Source: Echinostoma caproni
Lineage: Eukaryota; Platyhelminthes; Trematoda; Plagiorchiida; Echinostomatidae
DNA length: 64,000 nt
NCBI GenBank assembly: GCA_900618425.1
Contig: UZAN01040107.1
Span: 27,768 to 91,767 of the forward strand
Direction: 5' to 3'
Part shown: positions 49,930 to 60,945 of the stretch, piece by piece
Layout: each line of letters begins with the position of its first letter
Numbering within the stretch: the first letter of the stretch is position 1
The notes under the pieces: model-generated
Database searches by the model: none
Seen by the model: only the letters and a program-made list of their open reading frames with translations
Told to the model about the DNA's origin: nothing
Program-made: the position numbers and the translations under genes

Positions 49930-50219
49930 GTACGAAAAGCAGTCAACCTCATCTTATTCCTGACCATCTAGTTTCAGAATGAAACTCGGCAACATCCAGT
50001 CTTACAGCATCTCTTTGCACTTTGAAACGACAAAGCACATGCCAAAAGGAGTGACAGAACTTGCTAATCTGTCAAGTAATCTTTGCGCATCCTCTATACA
50101 TTCGAACAGGCAAACGATTTCGTCAGCGTACTCCAAATCGCACAGCTTTTCTCCAGCTGCTCATTCAATACCTACATTTTGGAGGCCACTTAGTGTGCTC
50201 CCCAGTATTCCGTTTATGG
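49930..50219 (-). repeat. Second, diverged copy of the RT core segment
   Basis: This segment aligns with 50221-50480 in the same orientation, with scattered substitutions. It repeats the catalytic region, but the catalytic motif reads YADE (50119-50130) instead of YADD, and its frame is shifted. The two copies meet exactly at the single n at 50220, so they may be either a real tandem duplication or two different element copies joined in assembly. Confidence 0.75.
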
Positions 50220-50220
50220 N

Positions 50221-50720
50221 AAACAGTCAACTTCAGATAATTCCTGACCGTCTGGTTTCAGAACGGACCTCGGCGACACCGTCTTGTAGCATCACTTTGC
50301 ACTTTGAAGGTGCAAAGCACATGCCGGACAGAGCGACAAAACTTGCTAATCTGTCAAGTGCTCTTTGCCCACCATCCATAGATTCGAACAAGCAAACGAT
50401 GTCGTCAGCGTACTCCAAATCACAGCTTTTCTCCAGCTGCCCATTCAATACCTACATTTTGGAGACCACCAAGTACGTTCTCCAACAATTCGTCCATGAC
50501 GAACGGGAATGGTGAAAGAGGGCACCCTTGAAGAACATCACTAATAGTCGCGAACGACCTACTCAGCTTGCCGTAGACCCCTACGCTAGCAGAAATATGC
50601 GGGTGGAGTGAACTCAGTATGTTCACATACTTCTGCAGCATTCCTTTGCGAAGGAGCGAACCCATAAGGGATTCTTGGCCAACTGAGGCGAAGGCTCCTG
50701 TTAGGTCAAGGAACACGACA
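50221..50720 (-). pseudogene. RTE-like element, reverse transcriptase core
   Basis: Two overlapping frames hold the RT domain. The first (50716-50420) has FLDLTGAFASVGQESL, LLRKGMLQKYVNIL, VYGKLSRSFATISDVLQG and CPLSPFPFVMDELLE. The second (50448-50233) has EKSCDLEYADDIVCLFE, with catalytic YADD at 50401-50412, then LDRLASFVALSGMCFAPS and KCKVMLQD. One frameshift separates them. The catalytic aspartates are kept, so decay is recent relative to the CR1 relics. Confidence 0.8.
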
Positions 50721-51151
50721 ACCGTTGGTCGACGGTGCGTATGGCGTAGCTCGAGGACTTAACGCAGAGTGAAGATTTGGTCGATACAACCACGGCCTGG
50801 TCGAAATCCTGTTTGTTGTTCGCGGATGTTTGTCCCCCTAAACGGTGTTAGATGTCAAAGTATGATGGAGGCTAGTAACTTGGTGACGATTGGGATCAAA
50901 GTTAATCACGGTGGTTTGTGCAGTCGTTGTAAGATCCCTTCTTAAAAATTGGAACAATCAGTGATTCGCTCCATGATGGGGAAATGCGACCGTATATTAC
51001 GCATTAGATCAGTAATTGAGTCCACGAGGTCATCGCCTCCCAACTTGAAAAGAGTGGGAGAAAGCCCGTCAGGTCCTGCTGCTTTTCCTTTCTTCAGAGC
51101 TTGGATGCCAGATTAAAGTTCTACTACGCTAGGAGGTTCACATGACGCTTC

Positions 51152-51490
51152 TCATGGAGCCTCAACTATACCAGACGGGATATTCTGGCTACCTCCTGGC
51201 CAACTGAAATGTTCGTTGACGTACTCCGCCCACCGGTCAAGCCGTTGTTCCATATTATGAATAGCCTGTCCACTTTTGTTGCAGATTGTTTCGCTAACAG
51301 TGGCTCGCCAACCTCCCGTGTTGCTTGTCAGTTGGAACAGTCTTTGACTGTTGCTTGATGCAGCTGCTACTTCCATGTCATTAGCTATCTTTTCCCACCA
51401 GTTCGCACGGTCTTTCTTGAAGCTCTTTTTGAGTTGTCGTTGAAGACGCCACCTACCCCTACCTTGATCCCGGTTGGTGGGGATTTGTCG
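51152..51490 (-). pseudogene. RTE-like element, linker between EN and RT
   Basis: Reads RGRWRLQRQLKKSFKKDR, ANWWEKIANDMEVAAAS, LFQLTSNTGGWRATVSE and RLDRWAEYVNEHFSWPGG, the standard connector of RTE-type polyproteins. Its 5' side enters the gap. Confidence 0.7.
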
Positions 51491-52143
51491 NNNNNNNNNN
51501 NNNNNNNNNNNNNNNNNNNNNNNNNNNNNNNNNNNNNNNNNNNNNNNNNNNNNNNNNNNNNNNNNNNNNNNNNNNNNNNNNNNNNNNNNNNNNNNNNNNN
51601 NNNNNNNNNNNNNNNNNNNNNNNNNNNNNNNNNNNNNNNNNNNNNNNNNNNNNNNNNNNNNNNNNNNNNNNNNNNNNNNNNNNNNNNNNNNNNNNNNNNN
51701 NNNNNNNNNNNNNNNNNNNNNNNNNNNNNNNNNNNNNNNNNNNNNNNNNNNNNNNNNNNNNNNNNNNNNNNNNNNNNNNNNNNNNNNNNNNNNNNNNNNN
51801 NNNNNNNNNNNNNNNNNNNNNNNNNNNNNNNNNNNNNNNNNNNNNNNNNNNNNNNNNNNNNNNNNNNNNNNNNNNNNNNNNNNNNNNNNNNNNNNNNNNN
51901 NNNNNNNNNNNNNNNNNNNNNNNNNNNNNNNNNNNNNNNNNNNNNNNNNNNNNNNNNNNNNNNNNNNNNNNNNNNNNNNNNNNNNNNNNNNNNNNNNNNN
52001 NNNNNNNNNNNNNNNNNNNNNNNNNNNNNNNNNNNNNNNNNNNNNNNNNNNNNNNNNNNNNNNNNNNNNNNNNNNNNNNNNNNNNNNNNNNNNNNNNNNN
52101 NNNNNNNNNNNNNNNNNNNNNNNNNNNNNNNNNNNNNNNNNNN
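51491..52143. other. Assembly gap (653 n) inside the RTE-like element
   Basis: Run of n replacing most of the endonuclease domain. The same element continues on both sides in the expected order. Confidence 0.99.
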
Positions 52144-52590
52144 GAACAAACACCTTTTGGTGTTTCTTCCCTTTCGGACGCTGATAGACCCTTGGAGTCG
52201 TATTGCACATAAGCGACGGTTGATGGAGATCCAATCGAGTAGTTCAACTTCGCTTTTATCATTGAGTACAATGCCCACGCCACACTGGTTTACTAAACGG
52301 GCTTTGTCATCACCTGGCCCGCGGCGGAAGAACCTCGAAGTCAACCTTAATTCACTTTAGCGGCTTATAGTACTAGGATCCTGGATTCGCGTCTCCGATA
52401 TGCAGCAGACATCAATCCCCGAAACGTCCATTGTACGCGCCAGACACGCTTTTTGACCTACCTTCATCAAGGTCCCCACATTGAAGGCCGCCAGATTCAG
52501 TGTCTGACGCGGCCTCAGAATCTGCAATCTACTTTGTGGTAAACTACTTCCCGGGTTACCTGGCGCCGAATTTTGGCAAGTGACGAACAA
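52144..52590 (-). pseudogene. RTE-like element, AP endonuclease N-terminal half
   Basis: The upstream frame has RPRQTLNLAAFNVGTLMKVG and IDVCCISETRIQDPS, where the E of SETRI is the catalytic glutamate of the exonuclease/endonuclease/phosphatase fold. The next frame has GPGDDKARLVNQCGVGIVL, SEVELLDWISINRRLCAIRL and NTKRCLF before the gap. The two parts are in different frames near 52360. Confidence 0.75.
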
Positions 52591-52640
52591 GTTGTCTGAG
52601 GGAATGTCACGGGTTGGAAGAAGGGGTTGGGAATGGAAGA

Positions 52641-53696
52641 CAAAGAGTTAAACAAAGGTTGGGATATCAGGACAGATCGAATAGCATTAGATGTGGGTAA
52701 CCGTCACTAAGTGAATGAAGTCACCATCTGATGAATGGATTAGGTAGACAACCAGCTGAACAGCCACCTATTGTCGGTATTCTTGTCGAACATTTGTTAT
52801 TTAGGTTGCAGTTACACGTAATTATTCAGAATGATGTCGTTCCTGAATTATATAAAACGTACATTTCAACTGGCATATGATCCGATACGAGAAATTTGGA
52901 AGGCACTCTAACAACGTTATAGTTTCTTATTTAAGATTCGATGAGAAAACTGACACAGCTTAGTTATATTCGAATGACAACCAAAATGTATAAAATTTGA
53001 TCACTCATGATTTCAAGCTGAGGCCAATTTGCTACGAATCGCTACCGCGTGCGGGTGACTTCATTCTGTTCCACGCGTAAACACGTCTATCACAAATAGT
53101 GTGTATCCCCAACAGGCTCATTCTGTGATCTTCTGAGGTCCATGTTTCATCTTAAACAGATTAAGCGACTAGCGATCGAATTCTCAAACAATACGAATTG
53201 CATAGACTTGAAAAAGATGTGCTAGTTGTAAATGTGGAATATTAAATCCATGGAAGTTATTTTATGCAGTTTCTCAATGTGGGAGCTATTAATTCAAGAG
53301 AACTTATCTCCAGCACCTTTTATTGAACGCCTTTTCTCCGGCACTTACGTTTTAAGAAAGAGAGCACGTATGCTTTTCATTAGGTTGTATTCATCCTCCT
53401 GGCTGAGTTGTGAGACGGAATTTTTGTAAGTTGCCGGCTCCGCAATTACTGTGTAACAAGCACGGTCTTGGATGCGGAATCATGAGAACATTAGACGGAC
53501 GTTAGCCCGTCGAAATCCGTCTTCAAAATGTTCCGAGAAATCAACACCACCTTGAAATACGGTAAGAATTTCTGCTGATTTGCCCTAAGATGTGACCAGC
53601 AATCTAATTAAATCCTCGCCTTGGTGAACGATTCCACTAAGCCAAAAAAGTGAAACAGACCTTGACAACGCATTGGTAATCGGTTCTGGTAAAACG
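52641..53696. other. Unassigned DNA
   Basis: No supported feature between the RTE-like and Penelope-like elements. Confidence 0.5.
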
Positions 53697-54320
53697 GTTG
53701 AATTGAATTCTATTTCACCTGTTCGTCGAGCTGGGCAATTTGCCTACAATCTTTTCTTCACCATCCAAGTTGACAGCGTCCGTGCTTCTGAATTTGCAGT
53801 GTTCCGCTTGTACTCGTTCGCTAATACATGCCTTCTTCTCCACCGATTGGTTTTCCGTTGTTCTCAGTCTATTCGACTCGGTATGCCGTTGATCTGGTGC
53901 TAGGGGTAATGGTGGTGTTGGTAGGTGGTATTCCGTCTTGGCAGTCGTTTTTATCCGTTCTCAGGTCATTACAATACCTATATTTACGTCATGTGGTCCT
54001 TGAGTTGCATTGGCGTGTACACATGATCCAGTTTATCCTGTTTATTCAGTTGATGGAACAGTGTCAAGCCTCGAAAATTCTCTGGCTTGTTTTGGCCGGG
54101 CTTGATAGATGAGTTTCCCGACCCCAAAGTCGAACTGATGTTCTCCTTGATATTCGTAGAGGAAAGTCAACGATAGTAGGTCATGCCTCTTGACTGTTAA
54201 TTGATATTCACGGATCTTTATTGATAATTTTCCTCCAGTTTGTCCGATATAGTGTTTTGGGCAGTTCTTGTAGCCAGGCGATGGTAGGATTCCAACACAC
54301 GTCATCCGGGCTATCGACAA
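53697..54320 (-). mobile_element. Penelope-like element, GIY-YIG domain plus 3' region
   Basis: On the minus strand the endonuclease reads GYKNCPKHYIGQTGGKLSIK, EYQLTVKRHDLLSLTF, EYQGEHQFDFGVGKLIYQ and ARPKQAREFSRLDTVPSTE. CPKHYIGQTG is the GIY-YIG family core; after a frameshift near 54060 NKQDKLDHVYTPMQLKD matches the conserved end (NRHIDLDPVY). Downstream, 53905-53697 is the non-coding tail shared with 14.9 and 62.4 kb, ending AACAGGTGAAATAGAATTC. RT is absent, so this is a 5'-truncated copy. It ties the dispersed tail sequence to the Penelope class. Confidence 0.7.
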
Positions 54321-54958
54321 CAGAGTATTTGTCTATTTTGGCAATCCACTATTGTTCAACCTGGAGACAATTGATGCATCACTTGAAGAACGCGTAGCAA
54401 TGCTTTTGTAAACAGCCAATGCAGTAGGATTGATTTTGCTCATTTCAGGCATCATGAATACATTCAGTTGAATAAATGAATAGCTGTATATAGCCATGGA
54501 ATAAGTATTTCATGTATGTTGAACAGTAATGCAGCAATCAACACAATGAATCCATTTGAACTAATAACACCATTACACCAATGCACTAACAAAACAAACA
54601 GAATTAAGATGCACTGACAACAAAAATTTTGGGCAAAAATGGATGTGAGGAAAACGATTCTTCACGTTCGGTGTATTAGGGCAAAAGTGAATTGTATGTA
54701 GCTTAATTCCGGCAGAAATTACTACACGTGACGTGGGAGAGCATCATGTTAAAGAAACCGAAAACACGACCCGGCTGAACTAATGCATATATTTCAGCGC
54801 TTCACAATCAATTCTTCATCGCTCGTGGTGTGTAGGGTTAGTGATGATAGGGTATCTCCGCGCATTGCACTTTGCTTTTTTGCTCATGAACACGCCCTTT
54901 TAACGGAGATTAATTCATAGATGCATACAATCCCCGGTTAGGTCAACTCCGGTTTTAT
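54321..54958. other. Unassigned DNA, possible 3' UTR or downstream flank
   Basis: Lies downstream of the stop of the minus-strand candidate gene. No AATAAA was seen close to the stop; a GATAAAA immediately after it is the nearest A-rich word. Confidence 0.4.
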
Positions 54959-55169
54959 CTAAAAAGAACACTTAGAACATTGGTCTTGGAAACCAGCAAA
55001 TAATTCCATACTGTCTGTGTCTTTTGCACTGTGAGTTCCACTTGGACCAACGGAGGCGGTGGTCAAAAACGTTCCAACATGAGCAGCCACGTCGTTCAGC
55101 CGTTGCGTTCTATTTCGATCAAATCCGATCAATTTGCCTTGTAAGCACTTAATCACTGAGTCATGCGCA
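54959..55169 (-). CDS. Candidate gene X, terminal exon
   Basis: Minus strand, acceptor CTATTCACCCATTTGCAG, phase 2 in. The 69 codons read AHDSVIKCLQGKLIGFDRN, RTQRLNDVAAHVGTFL, TTASVGPSGTHSAKDTDSM and ELFAGFQDQCSKCSF, then TAG at 54959. It is the fifth of five blocks whose phases match in order (1-1, 1-1, 1-2, 2-2, 2-stop). The product is hydrophilic with no motif I recognise. An in-exon donor-like GTATGG after KDTD leaves open that the gene continues downstream. Confidence 0.4.
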
Positions 55170-56109
55170 CTGCAAATGGGTGAATAGAAAACCCAATGCA
55201 TAAAATTTTACATGCTCGGGACTTTATTCAACTACTACTTGCATACGTTAGTTCAGTTGTTATTAACCCAAAGTTATTTAGGGTGTTTTCGAAAACTTTA
55301 GATGCTATGTGTTCAGGGTAAAAACACAACGCTGATGCTCCTTGGTTCAGCCACAACAAACAGTTCTGTTATGAGAAACAATTTTATCCATCATAACTGA
55401 TTGGTTTATTTATTTCCTTTCTGATTCGCCGTGCGCTCTTTTTCAATAAACCAATGCAATTTACAAATGTCAAGCAATTTCTTATAATGTCCTACAACCA
55501 GACAAACATTTACGGCTTTCAAATTGCACGATAACTCCCATTGTATACTCAGAACGTCTTTGATGTGCATCTTGTTGGGCAAAAGTTGGCTCCTTATTTG
55601 TAACCTCTGTCAACGAATAAGGACATTCCTTAAATGCACCCTGATAAACTTTTAAACTCAGTTGTCCCTGTACATTAGTACAATTTAAATAGAATAATCT
55701 TCTCGAGAAAGATATCCTTATTCGGTTATTATCCATTGTATGATCACCTTTTTCTGGACATCTTTGAATCTAGCACGCATTTGTATAACATTTTGTCGGC
55801 AGTTCAGTGGAACATTTTTCAAAGCACCCAAAATACGCGTATACAGCTTTAATCACCTTTTAGCACACATACTATTTGGTATAAAAAAGGTTTATCTATT
55901 TTCGCTCCATGAATCACGTGCTCCATTAGATGGACGCTGCCCAAATTCATAGTCCATTTCCTCGGGCAGAAAAGTTCAAAACACTACGGGAATAAATAAC
56001 AACCGTAATCTAGTTTTTGTTTTGTCTGTCCGATGCAAATCACAATAGCCCTTTGCGAAGTTGATACATCGTGACATTTAGGCCGCTTGAATGCAACAAC
56101 TGTGAACAC
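55170..56109 (-). other. Candidate gene X, intron
   Basis: Starts GTGTTCACAG and ends in a good acceptor. It contains an 84-codon open frame (55482-55736) that is open only in phase 0, so it does not fit the chain and is treated as chance. Confidence 0.3.
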
Positions 56110-56229
56110 CTCACGATGCACCCAACCATCGTGTTCGACAACTGCCAACTGGTCTCGCATCCGCACACGGTGAAAACAAGGCCGGAACATACATTTCCCA
56201 TTATAGCCACCATTCCCTCTAAATGACGT
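56110..56229 (-). CDS. Candidate gene X, fourth exon
   Basis: Acceptor with a pyrimidine-rich tract, ATTCTCTCCCCTTCAG; donor GTGAG then GTGTTC (weak). In phase 2 the 120 nt read HLEGMVAIMGNVCSG, LVFTVCGCETSWQLSNT and MVGCIV, with five cysteines and a rather hydrophobic middle. A second frame (phase 0) is also open. Phase 2 was chosen because it joins the neighbouring exons on both sides. Function unknown. Confidence 0.4.
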
Positions 56230-56584
56230 CTGAAGGGGAGAGAATTTGTAAAATGAAAACCTACCTACACTGATCACAACAACTATTCCGAAAATTGCCT
56301 GTGTAATTTTACGTGATTCGCTATGGATCGTAAATTGTTATCAATCCTCGACTTAGGCAATTTTCCGAATGCTTTCAAGCGCACAACGGTTTTCCAGTTG
56401 TAGATTAATGTCAACGTTTATACGTTGTGATATTTTTTATCTAATATGTGTATCGAACTCAGTAAATTATGTTGAAAATGGAGAGAAACTTAACTGGTAA
56501 GTGCAAAATTTCTATTAATAACGAGTTAAACTGGTGCTACTCACAATCAGCAAATCTTTTGAGATCACTTTCGTGTGTACTAAC

Positions 56585-56759
56585 CTGGAGTTGCAAATGG
56601 TGTTCTTTTGTAAAGTAAACTTATTAATGATTTTCTGTGCAATCAGATATAAGAACTCTGCAAAGTTTTGCATTCCCTCATATCTCGGCATACCGCATAG
56701 CCAAATTGAGATATTTCGCATGAACTCTTTAACATTTCTCCTCCTAAAACAGTTGGTTA
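56585..56759 (-). CDS. Candidate gene X, third exon
   Basis: Donor AACTCCAG then GTTAGTAC is good; the acceptor used here (GTGAAACAG) has a modest pyrimidine tract, and a second acceptor (TGTTTTAG) 16 nt downstream has a better one but the wrong phase. The 175 nt read TNCFRRRNVKEFMRNISIW, LCGMPRYEGMQNFAEF and LYLIAQKIINKFTLQKNT, phase 1 in and phase 2 out. The helix-rich, mixed-charge sequence looks like part of a globular protein. Confidence 0.4.
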
Positions 56760-57294
56760 CTGTTTCACGGATATGATAATAATAATCAAAAGTCTAAAAT
56801 GGACGGCTGCGGTAGTCTACCGAGTGAAAAAAGAGGTAAAATATGGAATGTTTGTGAAGAGTTTATCAAAAAAGAGCAATCACCATCCCGCTCCACCTTC
56901 CTCCTTCATAGTTCACACCAGCAAATTAATTCCGAAAATTAGAGCTCCCTGTTTCTGGCTCATATTATAAAGTATACATCTAGGTGAAACTAACACTTCC
57001 GTAATTGATTCATTCAATTTTTCAAAGAGAAACCTTCATTTGAAACACATTATGTTCATTCAATTGATGAAACAATGCGCAGTCTTACTCAGTCGATTCC
57101 ACCGGAAATTTATAACTAATGCTTCCTTCAAAACTGTCATTCACTCATCCGGAAGTGTTAGTCTGATCGGTCCTTCTCTTCTATAATGCGCATATTTAGC
57201 TCTTCCTCACACCGCGTGCGAATTCGCAAAGGTTGAGCATTCAAAACTATGAATGACCGATATTTACACAAAGAAATAATCTCACAAAACTCAC

Positions 57295-57366
57295 CTGCAT
57301 GAACTAAAACGTATTCAGATTCGTCGAATAGGTCCACAAACAAAACCGTGTCTTGTCCATTTTTCT
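57295..57366 (-). CDS. Candidate gene X, second exon
   Basis: A 72-nt block with a near-perfect donor, CATGCAG then GTGAGTTTTG, and an acceptor ACTGAG behind a C-rich tract. It reads KNGQDTVLFVDLFDESEYV then LVHA, phase 1 in and out. VLFVDLFD faintly recalls the DxD region of glycosyltransferases, but nothing around it supports that and I do not propose it. Confidence 0.4.
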
Positions 57367-59429
57367 CTCAGTGATCCTCGGGAGGGGGTGTGGCAAGTGG
57401 TATTCTCGTATCACTCAGAGACCGACGATCTGCTCAAAAGTGCAATGTCTGAAACAACGTTTGAAGTTCGAACGCATGACTGATGGCATAAGCGGGAACC
57501 ACAGCACCGGGGTACCAGAACCGATCGGTCAACTGAACTTTTGCTACTCTGAATCCCGATTTTATTTGTGCAAAATCGAACAAAGTAATATTGACTAGAA
57601 GGATGAGAAATTGTAATCAAAAACATTCTCGTTAGTTATTTTTGATTTCGTTGTTTAACTCTAGGAGTTTAATATTCCACTTGGACGTCGGTGTCCGTGT
57701 TGTTACCGTATTTCATTTTCTTTCAGTTGTCTTCTGACTCCTATTTATCACTCACACTCAAATTGATTTCAGTTTTAGGCAGAATTCTGTTTCTTTAAAT
57801 ACCTAAATAAAATAATCCTTCTCATGGGCAGGAAGAAGCGAAGCCAAACTGAAATATAAGAAAGGATTCAGTGAAACATGAGAAGGTAAGATATTTGAGG
57901 CAGTATCGAAAATGTCAACCTGCTAGTCAAGGTGATGGTAGACCAATCCGCTTGTCTGCTAGCACGAGTATACTTTCCGATCTCAAAAGACTGATGATTT
58001 AATGGCTGTGCTGTCCATGAAGTAACATAAATAATCCCATTGAAGCGTATCCATTGTCCAAATAAATTAGCAAAATACCGGCACATCGATTCACGCAGAT
58101 ATGCAATGAACAAATTTTATTTTTGCCATATTTACGCTTTAAACTGCTTAAAGTAAGGTACTTATTTTAAAAACAAAATTAATTCTCTTCATGGTAATAG
58201 CCTTATTCTCTACCATTCATATTGTCCTGCTTCTTAGCGTAACTGTTCCAAAAACGATTCTTGCCAATATTCAACCTGTTTAACATGAAAGATTAGCCTC
58301 ATTTTATTGAGAAAACAAACCGAATAACCACCGAGCTCGTTGTTAAGAACTCAGTCTTCTGATCGATGGAGTTGATTGATAATTGCTAAAGGAGTCATAT
58401 GTGTGCGCACTGTTGGGAGTGAATGGGTTGTCATTGTCGAACAGAAGCACTAGGTGGTACTCCATCGTAATAAGTCTTACCGTAATCCATTTTCTTGAAT
58501 AAAATTTTCATTCGGATGGTTTTATCACAATGTCTTCATCTCACTTCGGTGACTGTTTCGATACGTAGCTGATTCTAACACGCAATGGATGGCTGAGATT
58601 GGGTGCTGGACAGCTGGTTTGTCCTTTTGAGGCGTGTTTTGATCGCGTGCACTTATGCTGTCACCGTTGGGACTCAAAACCGGAGCCAAGGAAGCCCAAG
58701 CGTATGGAAATACAAATTGAGCTCAGTATTATCTTTTATGCAAATTCATACGAAATCACATGCGCAATGTTGCCTTGTTCACACCCTAGATTCGCATGGG
58801 CCGTATACTACAATAACATCTGACCCACATTGATTCCGTGTTTTCTACTTCAAGTTCTTTATTTGGGCGTTTTGTTCGAACATAATAATCTGAAATGCAC
58901 CCGTCATCAGTTGTACGCATTTTTCAGTTGTTGTAAATATATTCCATTAAGCCAATGTTGAAGGTATCTGTGATGGCCTAACCAAATGTAGCCTAAAATG
59001 CCGCTGAGATATGATAGTTTAACCAGTAGATTGCATGCTGGGACGATAATGGATAGAATTCACACTGAAGTTCCGCTACTCATTCACCCCGTAATGCTTG
59101 CTGTGTGGCACGAATGTGCCGTCAGTGCCGAATTTGTGTAATCTTGCAACATAATGGACACAATTTTTTGAATGGGCTATTTGAGTTGACCACTTTTTTA
59201 TCATTCCCATTTGGGGTATAATTCAATTTAAGAATTCACTGATGATCTAATGAAATTTGGTTATAATGAGATTAAGTATTATATGATTCCATATTTGTCC
59301 TGCATCTATGAACGATTTTACCACTTTCAGTCTGCAAGTTAATTAAATTTGTGCCTTTGTTCTGCTGATCGTATCGTTCAGTTAAGTGCATCTATCTTGT
59401 TGTTGACAAAAACACTTGTTTAAATGAAG
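57367..59429. other. Unassigned DNA, candidate intron of gene X
   Basis: Part of the 5.8-kb interval between the first and second candidate exons. An open minus-strand frame at 57868-58113 (ends SRQADWSTITLTSR) has no clear splice sites. Confidence 0.4.
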
Positions 59430-60945
59430 CCTGTCGATTCGAGCCCACTGTCCCTCCTCTATGATGTGACGTTCTATCAGATCTAATCATTATCCCTCTT
59501 CACTTTTTTGAAAAGCGAAAATATTACCCATTCTTGTACAGTTCGACCTAGGTTTTGTACGCCGTTGTGTACCTCCTTTGTTCTGGAATATAATCTAATG
59601 CCCCAAAGTCTTCATCCAAACCACCTGGCATCCAACGAGACACTCAAGTTGTTAAATTTTTTTCTTCCAATGGAATAACGCAAACCATATCTGCGGTACT
59701 CACTAACTTTCTCACAAATCGATTACAGTTCTCACATTACTTGGTCGTTCCTCCTCTTTATTCATTTTTACACTAGGCATATTACAGGGTGCCAGTCTAT
59801 CCCCGTTTTTCTTCTACATTCATATTTCATGTATGCCTACTTTTAAAAATTCCCTGCTCATTAAATATGCGGACGATGTTGTGGTCGGAATTACCCACCC
59901 TGATGCATCTGTCACCCCCACCCTCCAATTTGACTTGGCTAACATTGCTGAGTGGTCCACTGAGCATAACTTAACTCTCAATCGCTCTAAATGCGTAGAC
60001 ATGCTTTTCTCATTTCACAGAGGGAATGGTTATTCTAATCTCCTGGACTGCTGTCCAACACTGAACACACGCAATGATACTATTATCCACAGGTATCCAC
60101 CAGGTATCTTGGTGTGTTAATAAGTCGAAATTTATGCTGGTCTGACCAAGTTATTTCTGTATTTGTAAAGGTTAGGAAATTATTGATAAGTTTCACAATA
60201 TAAGATCCAAATCTGGAACGGATGTTATTGAAGTAATTTTGCGTCATGCTCATAGTATTAGATCCGTGAAGGAAACCGTCTGGATTAGCTATGACGTAAA
60301 CTTATTTTTGGTTAGGAGATTATCTTTTTATATATCTCTTCTCAAAGTACCATCAGTCCCTCGCATCTTGAATAAACGTCTTCTCTTGGCTTGTTTTTTG
60401 GCCCTATGGTTTTACGGGTCCCTTATGATCTTTCCAAGGATACTTAAGAAGGACTTTAAATTGCTTTCGAAGTCCTTAACACTTTTATTTAGAAGTATTG
60501 GGATTTCGATTGAAACTCTCAATCACTTTATCATTTCACAGCATGGAACAAAGTCGTGCTTTTCGCTCTCAACAAAAAGTACTGGCAACCCTTCACATCC
60601 AATACATCAAGATCTTATCATATGTGTCCTCCCCTTCCACCCGGTCCCTATAACTGTATATTTGCTCGTACGACCGCCTATCGGTCTTCTGTGGTACCTT
60701 ATCTAGCCCGATTTCTTGTCAGCCCAAAACGCATCCTTTCAGAACTTTACCCACTCATATCTTGAAATGTTTTCTTTTCTCCTTGCTTACCCCAATTGTG
60801 CTATAATTTTGTTTCATAATTGTTGGTTGACTATGTGGATGCTGAATAACCACCACCACCTTTCAGGGTGTTTAAAATGCATACTTCACTTGACTTGACA
60901 ATATAGTAATGTAAGGTTTAATAATAATGATGATAATGAACATTA
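59430..60945 (+). pseudogene. CR1-like LINE, RT domain to 3' end
   Basis: Plus-strand relic with RT blocks LTNFLTNRLQFSHY, GILQGASLSPFFFYIH, LLIKYADDVVVGITHPDA (catalytic YADD at 59866-59877), EWSTEHNLTLNRSKCVDMLF, then in later frames LNKRLLLACFLALWFYGS, RILKKDFKLLSKSLTLLFRS, ISQHGTKSCF, HPIHQDL and RTTAYRSSVVPYLARFLV. The order is that of CR1/jockey-type proteins from the palm to the C-terminus. Several frameshifts separate the parts. It ends in a simple tail of TAA/TGA units at 60918-60939. It is inserted opposite in direction to candidate gene X. Confidence 0.8.

Larger units (their letters stand above)
49094..52640 (-). mobile_element. RTE-like non-LTR retrotransposon, near complete, defective
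   Basis: Minus-strand element with domains in the expected order: an AP-type endonuclease (52590 down to 52144, then a gap), a linker, reverse transcriptase (about 50720-50230) and a C-terminal region, ending at a GATGATGATGAT-like tail (49094-49105) typical of RTE ends. It encodes endonuclease and RT for target-primed insertion. Endonuclease blocks: LNLAAFNVGTLM, DVCCISETRIQDPS and CGVGIVLNDKSEVELLDW. RT blocks: FLDLTGAFASVGQ, LQGCPLSPF, EYADDIVCLF, APSKCKVMLQD. End block: LSRLSWLGHVL. Stops, frameshifts, a 653-n gap and a partial duplication of the RT core break it. No TSD was found by eye; the 5' edge at 52640 is approximate. Confidence 0.85.

Noticed and set aside
49979..50515. 178-codon plus-strand open frame
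   Set aside because: Antisense shadow of the RTE-like RT core and of its duplicated segment.
55482..55736. Additional exon of the minus-strand candidate gene
   Set aside because: Open only in phase 0, which does not fit the phase 2 junction on either side, and no donor of the right phase.
57295..57366. Lysyl-hydroxylase-type glycosyltransferase segment
   Set aside because: VLFVDLFD resembles the DxD strand of that family only superficially; no other block of the family is found in neighbouring exons.
59230..59262. Hammerhead-like CTGATGA...GAAAT
   Set aside because: Only four to six bases separate the two core halves, too few for stem II.
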